From the NCBI GenBank assembly GCA_937875545.1, contig CALLYE010000168.1:1-31680 (forward strand): a stretch of DNA of 31,680 nt, given 5' to 3'. The first letter of the stretch is position 1. The number at the start of each line of letters is the position of its first letter. The notes below the pieces were generated by a model. It had not been told where the DNA came from, ran no database searches, and saw nothing but the letters and a program-made list of their open reading frames with translations. This document shows positions 7,235 through 14,745 of the stretch, one piece after another. The position numbers and the translations under genes were made by a program. Source of the stretch: DTU078 sp002397345 (lineage in GTDB: Bacteria; Bacillota; Clostridia; Oscillospirales; CAG-272).

Positions 7235-9256
7235 TCAATTGTTCAAATAATCGTCGATCGCCGCTTTCAGCCGTACCAGCACCTCGCTCATCGGCACGCC
7301 GGTGACTACTGTCGCCGCGGCGTCGTAATGTCCGCCGCCCTCGAGCCGCTCGAGGATGAGCTGTACATTGACGCTGCCCATCGAGCGCGCCGAAATATGG
7401 ATGGTGTCACCGATGCGGCAGAGCACGAACGACGCGAGCACGCTGTCGATTGACAGCAGCTTGTCCGCCGCCTTTGCCGCCGAGATACGGTCGGTCGGCG
7501 TATTCGCCGGCGAATCGTCGGCGGAAATGGCGATCACCGAGCGGTAGATCACCACATCAGACTCGAACTTTGCCTCGCGCATGAAGGCGCCCAGCTCGGT
7601 TTTGAACAGCGTCTGCGCGTCCGCGGGGTTTGCGCCCTCTCCGCGCAGGTAAAGCATCGCGCTGAAGGTGCGCACGCCCGTGTTACGCGTGAATTGTTTG
7701 GTATCGAGCAGGATGCCGCCGTACATAATGTCGGCTTCCTCTTTATTGAGCATTCCGGGCGGCAGCGACTGCTCAAGTATTTCGGCGACAAGCTCGCATG
7801 CCGAGCTTGCCGACGGCTCGATATAGGTTATCACCGGCTGCGTGGCAAATTCTGCGGTTTTGCGGTGGTGGTCGATTATCACGATATTGGAGATGATGTC
7901 GGCAAGCTCCGGCGCCTCAAACTGCGCGCGGTTGTTGACGTCGAGGATAATAAGCAATACCCCGGACGTCACAACATCCTGTGCTTCCGGTCCCGACATG
8001 AACAGCGTGCTGTCTTTGTATTCGGGCAGCGTGCGAAGCCTACCCAGACAACGCAAGAAGTTGGGGTCGCGAGTATTTATGACGATGTTGACCTTCACGC
8101 CGCACATCATCACCAGCCGCGCCATGCCTATACACGCGCCGATGGCGTCGAAATCTGGGTTGCGGTGGCACATAATCAACACACGGCTGCTTTTGGACAC
8201 TTGCGCCGCAAGCTCGTTTGCCACAACGCGCGCACGGACCTTGGTGCGCTTTTGCACGGTCTTGGTGCGTCCGCCATAGAAGTCCATACCCGTTTCGTTC
8301 TTCACCACGACCTGATCGCCGCCCCGCTGGAGCGCCATATCGAGGGCGGCATGCGCAGCGCGGTCTTTATCGGACAGCGTTCCGCTGAGCTGCGCGATGC
8401 CTATCGATACCGTCACGGGCAGGCTCGATTCGCCGACCCGTATCTCGCGGATTTTATCCAGTATATCGAACCTGCTCTCTATAAACTGCGCCATGAAGCG
8501 CGAGTCGAAAATGAATATATATCTGTCGCGCGCGTATTCTTTTAACACGCCCCCGACCGACTGCGCCCAGCTTTTAAGCACCGCCTCGACGTCGGACGAC
8601 GCGCTGCGGTATTTATCAGAAACGAACTGCATCAGCTCGTCAAAGTTGTCGATCATGATATACGCAATCAGCGCTTCCGCGTCGGAGAGCTTTTTATATA
8701 CGCGGTTCAGCTCGGTGCGGTCGCTCCAGACAGTGAGGTTATAATTTTTGCTGCCGGAGCTCATTTTATAACCCTTGACGCGGTAAAATCCGTCGAACGC
8801 GGCAATATCGACGCCCTCGGTACGCTCGTCCGCCATGACGACCGACACAGGCAGATCGGAAAACTGCTCGAACGTGCGTCCGTACAGTGATTCTTTCGCG
8901 GTGGTAAGCGCCGCGAAAGCCTTGTTATACCAAATAATTTTACCCGCCTCATCGCAGATTATGACGGGCAGCCACAGCTTCACGATGAGGTCGAGCGTTA
9001 TATTGCCCAGCATGGGCGTGATCTCGCTGTCCGCAGTGAGCGATACCCGCGAGCCGAGATAGCGGAACATCAGCGCCGTCATCATGGTGAGCGCCAAATA
9101 CATGCCGCCGACGATAAGACCCGACCAAACGGGGCTTATCGGGCTGTATCGGCAGAGGAAGCCATAAACCGCCATGAACGCGAGCGCAATAACAGCGTTT
9201 ACGACGCCGCGGAAAAAAAGAGGGCTGCGGAACAGCTCTTTAATTTTTTTGAACAT
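7235..9256 (-). CDS. gdpP: Cyclic-di-AMP phosphodiesterase GdpP (YybT type)
   Basis: 673 residues. It is a membrane-bound enzyme that hydrolyses c-di-AMP, a second messenger of cell-wall and potassium homeostasis in Firmicutes. Two N-terminal TM segments (about 17-36 and 42-64) precede a PAS-like domain (about 95-185) and a degenerate GGDEF domain (about 190-320) with no GGDEF signature. The DHH/DHHA1 module then shows HRNPDFD (364-370), LDVNNR with D439, IIDHHRK (DHH at 462-464), D518 in GGILLDTKQF and GGGHYDAA (640-647). All expected metal ligands are therefore present. The gene is the first of the block, with a consensus promoter on the minus strand at 9328-9300. Confidence 0.95.
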   Translation of the reverse strand: MFKKIKELFRSPLFFRGVVNAVIALAFMAVYGFLCRYSPISPVWSGLIVGGMYLALTMMTALMFRYLGSRVSLTADSEITPMLGNITLDLIVKLWLPVIICDEAGKIIWYNKAFAALTTAKESLYGRTFEQFSDLPVSVVMADERTEGVDIAAFDGFYRVKGYKMSSGSKNYNLTVWSDRTELNRVYKKLSDAEALIAYIMIDNFDELMQFVSDKYRSASSDVEAVLKSWAQSVGGVLKEYARDRYIFIFDSRFMAQFIESRFDILDKIREIRVGESSLPVTVSIGIAQLSGTLSDKDRAAHAALDMALQRGGDQVVVKNETGMDFYGGRTKTVQKRTKVRARVVANELAAQVSKSSRVLIMCHRNPDFDAIGACIGMARLVMMCGVKVNIVINTRDPNFLRCLGRLRTLPEYKDSTLFMSGPEAQDVVTSGVLLIILDVNNRAQFEAPELADIISNIVIIDHHRKTAEFATQPVITYIEPSASSACELVAEILEQSLPPGMLNKEEADIMYGGILLDTKQFTRNTGVRTFSAMLYLRGEGANPADAQTLFKTELGAFMREAKFESDVVIYRSVIAISADDSPANTPTDRISAAKAADKLLSIDSVLASFVLCRIGDTIHISARSMGSVNVQLILERLEGGGHYDAAATVVTGVPMSEVLVRLKAAIDDYLNN

Positions 9257-9299
9257 CGCCGCACCGCCTCGCTTTCAGAAAAAATAAAATGCCAATATT

Positions 9300-9328
9300 A
9301 TTATATCATAACCGGATAATAATATCAA
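9300..9328 (-). promoter_or_regulatory. Sigma-A promoter for the gdpP block
   Basis: On the minus strand TTGATA (9328-9323), a 17-nt spacer and TATAAT (9305-9300) lie about 45 nt upstream of the gdpP ATG. It diverges from the hemerythrin promoter 40 bp away. Confidence 0.8.
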
Positions 9329-9367
9329 CGCCGATTTTTATATTTTTATAGTTGATATTGTTTATTA

Positions 9368-9396
9368 TTGACACAATGTGGATTTAATGATACAAT
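9368..9396 (+). promoter_or_regulatory. Sigma-A promoter for the hemerythrin pair
   Basis: TTGACA (9368-9373), a 17-nt spacer and TACAAT (9391-9396). Transcription would begin near 9403, so a start codon at 9378 is excluded and ATG 9444, with its GGAGG, is the real start. Confidence 0.85.
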
Positions 9397-9443
9397 GCAG
9401 TATATATAATCGCGCGTGCAATAGATTGCAGGAGGACATTATT

Positions 9444-9842
9444 ATGCCGTGGACACCAAATTTATCCGTCGGGGTTGCGCAGATCGACAACCAGCACAAG
9501 ATCTGGTTCGAAAAAGCCGAGAAACTGTTTGAGGCGGAAAAAAACAGACAGGCGCAATCCTATATCGGAGAAATGCTGAATTTTCTCGAAGATTATACAA
9601 AACAGCACTTTGCCGATGAAGAACGTTATATGCTGAGCATTTCCTCCCCCGATTACGCGGCGCAGAAAAGGGCTCATACCGCGTTTATCGAGCAGTTGGC
9701 AAAACTAAAATCCGATTTTAAATCTACCGGCGGAGATTTTTTGGTTATTTTAAACGCGAACAAGCTTGTTATCGGCTGGCTGACGCAACATATTTCTTCA
9801 ATGGATAAAAAGATCGGCGAATATGCGAAAAATCATAAATAA
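9444..9842 (+). CDS. Bacteriohemerythrin, copy 1
   Basis: 132 residues. Hemerythrins are four-helix bundles that bind O2 at a di-iron centre and serve in oxygen sensing, storage or scavenging. The N terminus MPWTPNLSVGVAQIDNQHK is the standard bacteriohemerythrin opening. The expected ligands are H18, H55 and E59 (HFADE), H78, and H116 with D121 (HISSMD). The remaining ligand, normally the first His of an HxxxH pair, is Gln at position 74 (QKRAH). ATG 9444 is chosen because GGAGG lies 8-12 nt upstream and the promoter -10 at 9391-9396 excludes longer forms. A near-identical paralogue follows 46 bp downstream, probably on the same mRNA. Confidence 0.93.
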   Translation: MPWTPNLSVGVAQIDNQHKIWFEKAEKLFEAEKNRQAQSYIGEMLNFLEDYTKQHFADEERYMLSISSPDYAAQKRAHTAFIEQLAKLKSDFKSTGGDFLVILNANKLVIGWLTQHISSMDKKIGEYAKNHK

Positions 9843-9888
9843 TATTACATAAATAATATTGCGGGAAAAATTACGAGGGGACATTTTT

Positions 9889-10287
9889 ATGCCGTGGACA
9901 TCAAATCTATCCGTCGGAGTTGCGCAGATTGATAATCAGCACAAGCTGCTGTTTGAAAAAGCCGAAAAATTGTTCGAAGCGGGAAAAAACAGACAGGCTC
10001 AGTCATATATCGGAGAAATGCTGAATTTTCTCGAAGATTATACAAAGCAGCACTTTGCCGATGAAGAACGTTATATGCTGAGCATTTTTTACCCTGATTA
10101 CGCGGCGCAGAAAAAGGCTCATGCCGCGTTTGTCGAGCAGTTGGCAAAGCTAAAATCCGATTACAATTCTACGGGCGGAGACTTTTTGGTTATTTTAAAC
10201 GCGAACAAGCTTGTTGTCAATTGGCTGACACAGCATATTTCTTTAATGGATAAAAAGATCGGCGAATATGCGATGAGCCGTAAATAA
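9889..10287 (+). CDS. Bacteriohemerythrin, copy 2 (tandem paralogue)
   Basis: 132 residues, the same length as copy 1 and identical at most positions, so this is a recent tandem duplication. It keeps H18, H55, E59, H78, H116 and D121, and it too has Gln at position 74 (QKKAH). The start ATG at 9889 has GAGGGG 8 nt upstream. The region after ISS in copy 1 (SPDY) reads IFYPDY here, which is closer to the usual family form. A terminator follows directly, so the pair forms a two-gene unit. Function is inferred only from the family: O2 or redox handling in an anaerobe. Confidence 0.93.
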   Translation: MPWTSNLSVGVAQIDNQHKLLFEKAEKLFEAGKNRQAQSYIGEMLNFLEDYTKQHFADEERYMLSIFYPDYAAQKKAHAAFVEQLAKLKSDYNSTGGDFLVILNANKLVVNWLTQHISLMDKKIGEYAMSRK

Positions 10288-10300
10288 TATAATATGCAGG

Positions 10301-10327
10301 GTCGGGCTTATGCCCGGCTCTCTTTTT
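10301..10327 (+). terminator. Terminator after the hemerythrin pair
   Basis: GTCGGGC-TTAT-GCCCGGC (7 pairs with one G-T wobble), followed by TCTCTTTTT. It lies 14 bp after the stop codon. Confidence 0.85.
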
Positions 10328-10396
10328 AACGTTAAAAAGTACAGCGCTCCTACGTCATATTTTCTTTCAAATTCATAAATATTAATAAATATCGTA

Positions 10397-10425
10397 TTGT
10401 ATAATCCGCCGCAGGGCGATATAAT
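10397..10425 (+). promoter_or_regulatory. Possible promoter for the pdxK unit
   Basis: TTGTAT, a 17-nt spacer and TATAAT, about 36 bp upstream of the pdxK start. A TATAAT at 10400-10405 overlaps it. The -35 match is weak. Confidence 0.4.
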
Positions 10426-10461
10426 ATTATAATATCTCCCTCGGAAGGAATTCAATCTCAT

Positions 10462-11373
10462 ATGTTCCCCCATTTTATCCACACAAATGAAGATACGACG
10501 CCGCGGACGCGGCTCCCTACGCCCCGCGCTCTCGTCGCTCATGATCTCTCCTGCTTCGGGCGCTGCGCGCTGACCGTCGTAATCCCGACGCTCGCGGTTA
10601 TGGGCGTGCAGCCTGTGCCGCTGCCCACCGCGCTGCTTTCCACCCACACGGGCGGCTTCACCGGTTTTTCCATGCGCGACACTACACCCGATATGCGTGA
10701 TATTCTTACGCACTGGGAAACCCTCGGGCTGTCGTTCGATGCCGTTTACACCGGCTTTTTGGGCGGCGTGGAGCAGACCGGCGTCATTGCCGATATGCTC
10801 GGCTATCTCGGCAATGCGGTATTCAAGCTTATTGACCCTGTACTCGGCGACGACGGCAGGCTGTACTCCACGATAACGCCCAAGCTGGTGGAGGGTATGT
10901 GCGGGCTGGCTGCGAGCGCCGACCTTATAACCCCCAACCTCACCGAAGCGTATTTATTGCTGGGTAAGGATCCCGCATCCGCACATGCACCCCATACGGG
11001 GGAGCAAATTGAAAAAATAATCGAATCGCTGCGCGAACGGTTTTCGCCCGCGGTGATTATAACCGGCATACATTCGGATGAGGGCGGTGAAACACCGCAC
11101 CCCGCGGTTTCGACCGCCTGTTATGACGGAGATAATTTCAAGCTGATTACACGTCCGCGTGTCATGGGCTCGTACCCCGGCACAGGCGACATCTTCGCGT
11201 CGGTATTGCTGGGCAGGCTGTTTTCGGGTATGACGCTCATAAAAGCAGCGGAAAGCGCGTCGGATTTTACGCGCGAGATTATCGCCGAAACTTCGCTCGC
11301 AGGCACACCCGCACGCGAGGGCGTACTGCTGGAAAAAAATCTGTACCGTCTGATAGAACGGCGGGAGCAATAA
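10462..11373 (+). CDS. Pyridoxamine/pyridoxal kinase (ribokinase-like)
   Basis: 303 residues. It phosphorylates vitamin B6 vitamers with ATP to give pyridoxal 5'-phosphate precursors. AHDLSCFGRCALTVVIPTLAVMG and PTALLSTHTGGFTGF are the typical N-terminal PdxK/PdxY substrate region. DPVLGDDGRLY, TPNLTEAYLLLG and the catalytic anion-hole motif YPGTGDIFASVLLG (near residue 235) complete the fold. About 20 extra residues precede the usual start. ATG 10462 has GGAAGGAA about 12 nt upstream, and no other ATG or strong RBS fits. The next gene is an ECF transporter S component 77 bp downstream, which suggests vitamin B6 salvage. Confidence 0.88.
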   Translation: MFPHFIHTNEDTTPRTRLPTPRALVAHDLSCFGRCALTVVIPTLAVMGVQPVPLPTALLSTHTGGFTGFSMRDTTPDMRDILTHWETLGLSFDAVYTGFLGGVEQTGVIADMLGYLGNAVFKLIDPVLGDDGRLYSTITPKLVEGMCGLAASADLITPNLTEAYLLLGKDPASAHAPHTGEQIEKIIESLRERFSPAVIITGIHSDEGGETPHPAVSTACYDGDNFKLITRPRVMGSYPGTGDIFASVLLGRLFSGMTLIKAAESASDFTREIIAETSLAGTPAREGVLLEKNLYRLIERREQ

Positions 11374-11450
11374 AAAACAACAACGGTGTGCGGATAGATA
11401 TAATGTATACCGCCGCGCCGTACTTCATAAAAATATACAGGTAATAAATT

Positions 11451-11960
11451 ATGAAAAATAAAAAACTTTATAAATTTGTGCTGTCCGCGGCATTTGCCGC
11501 TATAATCTTCGCCGCCACCGCGTACCTGCCGCGCATACCGATTTTCGGCGGGGCGGGCGGCTATGTCCATGTCGGCGACGCCTTCATCTATCTCGCCGCC
11601 TCTCTGCTGCCCCTGCCATTTGCGCCGCTCGCCGCGGCTATCGGCGGAGCGCTTGCCGACGCGCTGACCGGATTTATGATCTGGGCTCCCGCGACATTTA
11701 TCATTAAGGCGCTCATGGCACTGCCTTTTTCATCAGCGAGACAAAAGATTATAACGCTGCGCAACGCGGTCGCGGCGACGGCTTCGGGGCTGATCTGCAT
11801 CGCGGGTTATTATCTTTATGAAGCGGCTGTCATCTCCAATTTCACCGCTGCGCTCGCGTCGATACCCTTCAACGCCGTTCAAGCGGTAGTAAGCGGCGCG
11901 ATCTATCTTGTTGCGGGTCTGGCATTGGACAGAATCAAATTAAAATCGCGCGTAAATTAA
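11451..11960 (+). CDS. ECF transporter S component, probably for a vitamin B6-type substrate
   Basis: 169 residues, very hydrophobic, with five or six membrane helices and a short positive N terminus (MKNKKLYK). S components are the substrate-binding membrane subunits of energy-coupling-factor vitamin importers and dock on a shared EcfAAT module encoded elsewhere. GGYVHVGDAFIYLAASLLP and the glycine/alanine-rich AAIGGALADALTGFMIWAPATFIIKALMA closely resemble the S components of the HmpT/PdxU/TIGR04002 type. The neighbouring pyridoxamine kinase supports pyridoxine or a related vitamer as substrate; that assignment is inference. The RBS (CAGG, 11 nt upstream) is weak. There is no ATPase or EcfT gene in the window. 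Confidence 0.78.
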   Translation: MKNKKLYKFVLSAAFAAIIFAATAYLPRIPIFGGAGGYVHVGDAFIYLAASLLPLPFAPLAAAIGGALADALTGFMIWAPATFIIKALMALPFSSARQKIITLRNAVAATASGLICIAGYYLYEAAVISNFTAALASIPFNAVQAVVSGAIYLVAGLALDRIKLKSRVN

Positions 11961-11965
11961 TAAAA

Positions 11966-11989
11966 CAGGGACTTGACCCCGTTTTAGAT
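11966..11989 (+). terminator. Hairpin after the ECF gene (GGACTTGACCCC family)
   Basis: AAAAC(A)GGG-ACTTGAC-CCCGTTTT lies six bases past the ECF stop codon. It can fold with one bulge and ends in TTTTA. It shares the GGACTTGACCCC core with a hairpin near 14600. Confidence 0.55.
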
Positions 11990-12025
11990 TATAATAAAAT
12001 AATAAAATAAAGCGAGGTAACAATC

Positions 12026-12535
12026 ATGGCACAATTCAGAGAAATCAAGCCATCCGAACTTACAGAAAACCCGTTCAACTTAATCGGTGACGAGTGGATG
12101 CTCATCGGTGCTGTAAAACCCGACGGCTCGTTCAACATGATGACCGCCTCGTGGGGCATGGTGGGCATCATGTGGGGCAGCCCCGCGCTGAACTGCCTGG
12201 TACGCAACACGCGCTATACGTTTGAATTCACCGAAGCGTCTCCCCGCGCGGCGTTCTCTTTTTTCGGTGATTCCTGCCGCAATCAGCTCAGTCTGCTCGG
12301 CTCAAAAAGCGGACGCGAGATTGACAAAATGCGTAGCTCCGGCCTGACCCCCGTCACAGACAACGGAGCGGTGTGGTTCGACGAAGCGCGGCTCGTCATC
12401 ATCGGGCGCAAGCTTTACGCGCACAACGTCGCACCCGGCGAATTCACTGTGCCCGACTTATGCGCTAAGGTATATCCGAAACGCGATTTCCACCGGATTT
12501 ATACCTATGAAATTGAAAAAGTATTGATAAAATAA
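12026..12535 (+). CDS. Flavin reductase-like FMN-binding protein
   Basis: 169 residues of the flavin reductase (FMN-binding split-barrel) family. WMLIGAVKPDGSFNMMTASWGMVGIMWGSPALNCLVRNTRYTFEF matches the FMN-binding N-terminal part. RAAFSFFGDSCRNQLSLLGSKSGREIDKM is the usual second conserved block, and the ending FHRIYTYEIEKVLIK completes the barrel. Such proteins reduce flavins or act as small flavin oxidoreductases; the partner is not evident here. The start ATG at 12026 has GCGAGG about 10 nt upstream. It is separated from the ECF gene by a hairpin and 65 bp. The promoter of the next gene lies inside its 3' end. Confidence 0.88.
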   Translation: MAQFREIKPSELTENPFNLIGDEWMLIGAVKPDGSFNMMTASWGMVGIMWGSPALNCLVRNTRYTFEFTEASPRAAFSFFGDSCRNQLSLLGSKSGREIDKMRSSGLTPVTDNGAVWFDEARLVIIGRKLYAHNVAPGEFTVPDLCAKVYPKRDFHRIYTYEIEKVLIK

Positions 12536-12552
12536 CTATATTATGTTATAAT
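12524..12552 (+). promoter_or_regulatory. Extended -10 sigma-A promoter for the glutaminase gene
   Basis: TTGATA (12524-12529), a 17-nt spacer ending in TGT, then TATAAT (12547-12552). The -35 box overlaps the last codons of the flavin reductase gene. Transcription would start near 12559, making ATG 12569 almost leaderless and favouring ATG 12611. Confidence 0.8.
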
Positions 12553-12610
12553 GGCGCCGACATAAAAAATGTTTAAAAAGTATTATCTAACACTGAAAGG
12601 TAATTTTAAC

Positions 12611-14545
12611 ATGAAACTAAGACCACCCGCGATACCGCTTGCCAACGTTGACCCCTATTTTTCGATTTGGTCGGCTACCGACGAGCTTAACGCCTCCACT
12701 ACCCGCCACTGGACGAACAGCCCTAACACGCTTGTCGGCACGGTGACTGTCGACGGCGACAAATATTGCTTTATGGGCGACGCGGCAAAACATGGCTTTG
12801 CGAAAATCAAACAGCTTGCTTTCGATTTCGATGCTATGTCGACATATTACACCTTCGAATGCGATAAAATCGTATTGGGCGTGGTGTTCACCTCGCCGCT
12901 GCCCCTCGATGAGCCCGAGCTGTATTCCACGCCGATCACGTATGTGAGGGTTTATTATTATGCTAAAGACGGCGGCGAGCATAACGTCCGTGTCAAGTTC
13001 GCTGTGTCCGAGGAGCTGTGCCTCGACAAGCGCGGGCAGAGCCCCGTTGTGACCGAAGCGGTCACACTTGATGGTTTGACCTGCCGCCGCATCGGCAATT
13101 CCGAGCAAAAACCGCTCAACCGCAGCGGCGACGATCTGCGCATCGACTGGGGCTGGTTCTACCTCGCAGTCACAGGCAACGCCGAAAGCGGCGATGTAAA
13201 ACTGCCCGCCGAAGAAAAGGACGGTAAGGTTGTCGCGCCGGAAATGACGCTTATCTATGTCGACGCCGAGGTTGACCCCGACGATTACACGCTGTTCATG
13301 CTCGCCTACGACGATCTGGGAGCTTCCATAGAATATTTCGGCAAGACGCTTAAATCCGTATGGAACAAAGACGGTAAAACCATCGGTGAAGCGCTCGTCG
13401 AAGCCGCCGACTGTTTTGACGATATTGAAACAGAGAGCTTCATGTTCTCGCAGGAACTGTACTCTGACGCGGCAGCGGCGGGCGGTACGGAATACGCCGA
13501 GCTGTTGTCGCTTGCCTACCGTCAGGTCTGCGCCGGACACAAACTGGTCGTCGATGAAGACGGCGAGCTGCTGTACATCTCAAAAGAATGCTTCTCCAAC
13601 GGATGCGCGGCGACTGTCGACGTCAGCTATCCGTCGTCGCCCATTATGCTCCTGTATAATCCCGAGCTGGTCAACGCCATGCTGCGCCCGATCTTTAAAT
13701 ACGCGTCGTCAAGCGTGTGGCCCTTCGATTTCGCGCCGCACGACGCCGGTCAGTACCCGCTCGTCAACGGGCAGGTTTACTCAAGCGGCACCGATCCGCG
13801 CTGGCAGATGCCCGTCGAGGAATGCGGCAACATGATAGTCATGGCAGCCGCCGCCGCCGTTGCGTCAGGCGACATCACCTTTGCCGCGAAGCATAAAGAC
13901 ACCCTCGCAAACTGGGTCGAATATCTTGTGAAATTCGGCGCCGACCCCGACAACCAGCTTTGCACCGACGACTTCTCGGGTCACATGGCGCACAACGTAA
14001 ACCTTTCCGCCAAGGCTATCATGGGCATCGCCTGTTATGGCAAGCTTTGCGAGCTGTGGGGCGATATCGCCAACGCCGAAAAATACACCGCGCTGGCGCG
14101 TGAGATGGGGAGCTCGTGGTGCGAGCGCGCCGCTAACGCCGACGGCAGCCTGCGTCTGGGCTTTGACCGCGACGGTTCGTTCTCACTGAAATATAACACC
14201 ATATGGGACAAGCTGTTCGGCTTCAACGTGTTCCCTAAAACGGTGATAAATTCCGAGCTGTTCACCTATCGCCGCCGCGAGAACCCCTATGGTTTGCCGC
14301 TGGACAACCGCGCGACCTTCACTAAATCAGACTGGCTGGTTTGGACTGCCGCTCTGTGCGACGACAACGATGATTTCGCGCGCATGGTCAGCCCGCTGTG
14401 GAAAGCGTACCACTACTCGCCCAGCCGCGTGCCCATGACCGACTGGTATGACACCGTCACCTCGCGCGAGGTAGGCTTCCGCCACCGCACCGTGCAGGGC
14501 GGCTTGTTCATCCGCATGCTCGATTATTTTGAAATATTAAAGTAA
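12611..14545 (+). CDS. DUF4965/DUF1793-type glutaminase family protein
   Basis: 644 residues from ATG 12611, which has AAAGG about 10 nt upstream; a 14-residue longer form from 12569 is less likely. The opening RPPAIPLANVDPYFSIWS, then TRHWTNSPNTLVGTVTVDG, are the signature of the family that includes fungal glutaminase GtaA (DUF4964, DUF5127, DUF4965 and DUF1793 domains in order). The C-terminal half has YPSSPIMLLYNPELVNAMLRPIFKYA, WPFDFAPHDAGQYPLVNGQ, VEECGNMIVMAAAAA, DFSGHMAHNVNLSAKAIMGIACY and the ending W(x)TGG-like VPMTDWYDT, typical of the six-hairpin-like catalytic region. There is no signal peptide, so it should be cytosolic, unlike the secreted fungal enzyme. Glutaminase activity is a family annotation, not proven for bacterial members; a glycosidase-like role is possible. 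Confidence 0.88.
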   Translation: MKLRPPAIPLANVDPYFSIWSATDELNASTTRHWTNSPNTLVGTVTVDGDKYCFMGDAAKHGFAKIKQLAFDFDAMSTYYTFECDKIVLGVVFTSPLPLDEPELYSTPITYVRVYYYAKDGGEHNVRVKFAVSEELCLDKRGQSPVVTEAVTLDGLTCRRIGNSEQKPLNRSGDDLRIDWGWFYLAVTGNAESGDVKLPAEEKDGKVVAPEMTLIYVDAEVDPDDYTLFMLAYDDLGASIEYFGKTLKSVWNKDGKTIGEALVEAADCFDDIETESFMFSQELYSDAAAAGGTEYAELLSLAYRQVCAGHKLVVDEDGELLYISKECFSNGCAATVDVSYPSSPIMLLYNPELVNAMLRPIFKYASSSVWPFDFAPHDAGQYPLVNGQVYSSGTDPRWQMPVEECGNMIVMAAAAAVASGDITFAAKHKDTLANWVEYLVKFGADPDNQLCTDDFSGHMAHNVNLSAKAIMGIACYGKLCELWGDIANAEKYTALAREMGSSWCERAANADGSLRLGFDRDGSFSLKYNTIWDKLFGFNVFPKTVINSELFTYRRRENPYGLPLDNRATFTKSDWLVWTAALCDDNDDFARMVSPLWKAYHYSPSRVPMTDWYDTVTSREVGFRHRTVQGGLFIRMLDYFEILK

Positions 14546-14573
14546 GATACAAGTGATATGCGCAGGGTGCAAA

Positions 14574-14613
14574 GTGTCAAGCGAATTTGACAGGGGTCAA
14601 GTCCGCTTGACAC
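14574..14613. terminator. Long hairpin after the glutaminase gene
   Basis: GTGTCAAGCG (14574-14583) pairs perfectly with CGCTTGACAC (14604-14613). Inside, TTGAC-AGGG-GTCAA forms a second stem. A C-rich stretch and TTTTTT (to 14635) follow, so it may terminate transcription. It contains the reverse complement of the GGACTTGACCCC core seen near 11970. Confidence 0.65.
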
Positions 14614-14682
14614 TGCAACGCGCCCCCGCTTTTTTGAAAAACCGTAATTTTTGCCCGCATCCAATCAGACGATTCCCGCCTG

Positions 14683-14716
14683 TAATTGTCAATTATCAAT
14701 TTTCAATTGTCAATTA
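14683..14716. repeat. AATTGTCAATT-type short tandem repeat upstream of the DUF362 gene
   Basis: Overlapping copies of AATTGTC, AATTATC and AATTTTC, the same type as 6696-6729. It ends 16 bp before the GGAGG of the next gene. No clear promoter is visible in 14614-14745. Confidence 0.6.
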
Positions 14717-14745
14717 AAACTTTTATCTGTCCGGAGGATAAATTT

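Noticed and set aside
9378..9443. Longer N terminus for hemerythrin copy 1
   Set aside because: The -10 box (9391-9396) lies inside it, and copy 2 shows that the protein begins MPWT.
10328..10461. Riboswitch upstream of pdxK
   Set aside because: The leader is short and AT-rich with no stable hairpins or known aptamer core.
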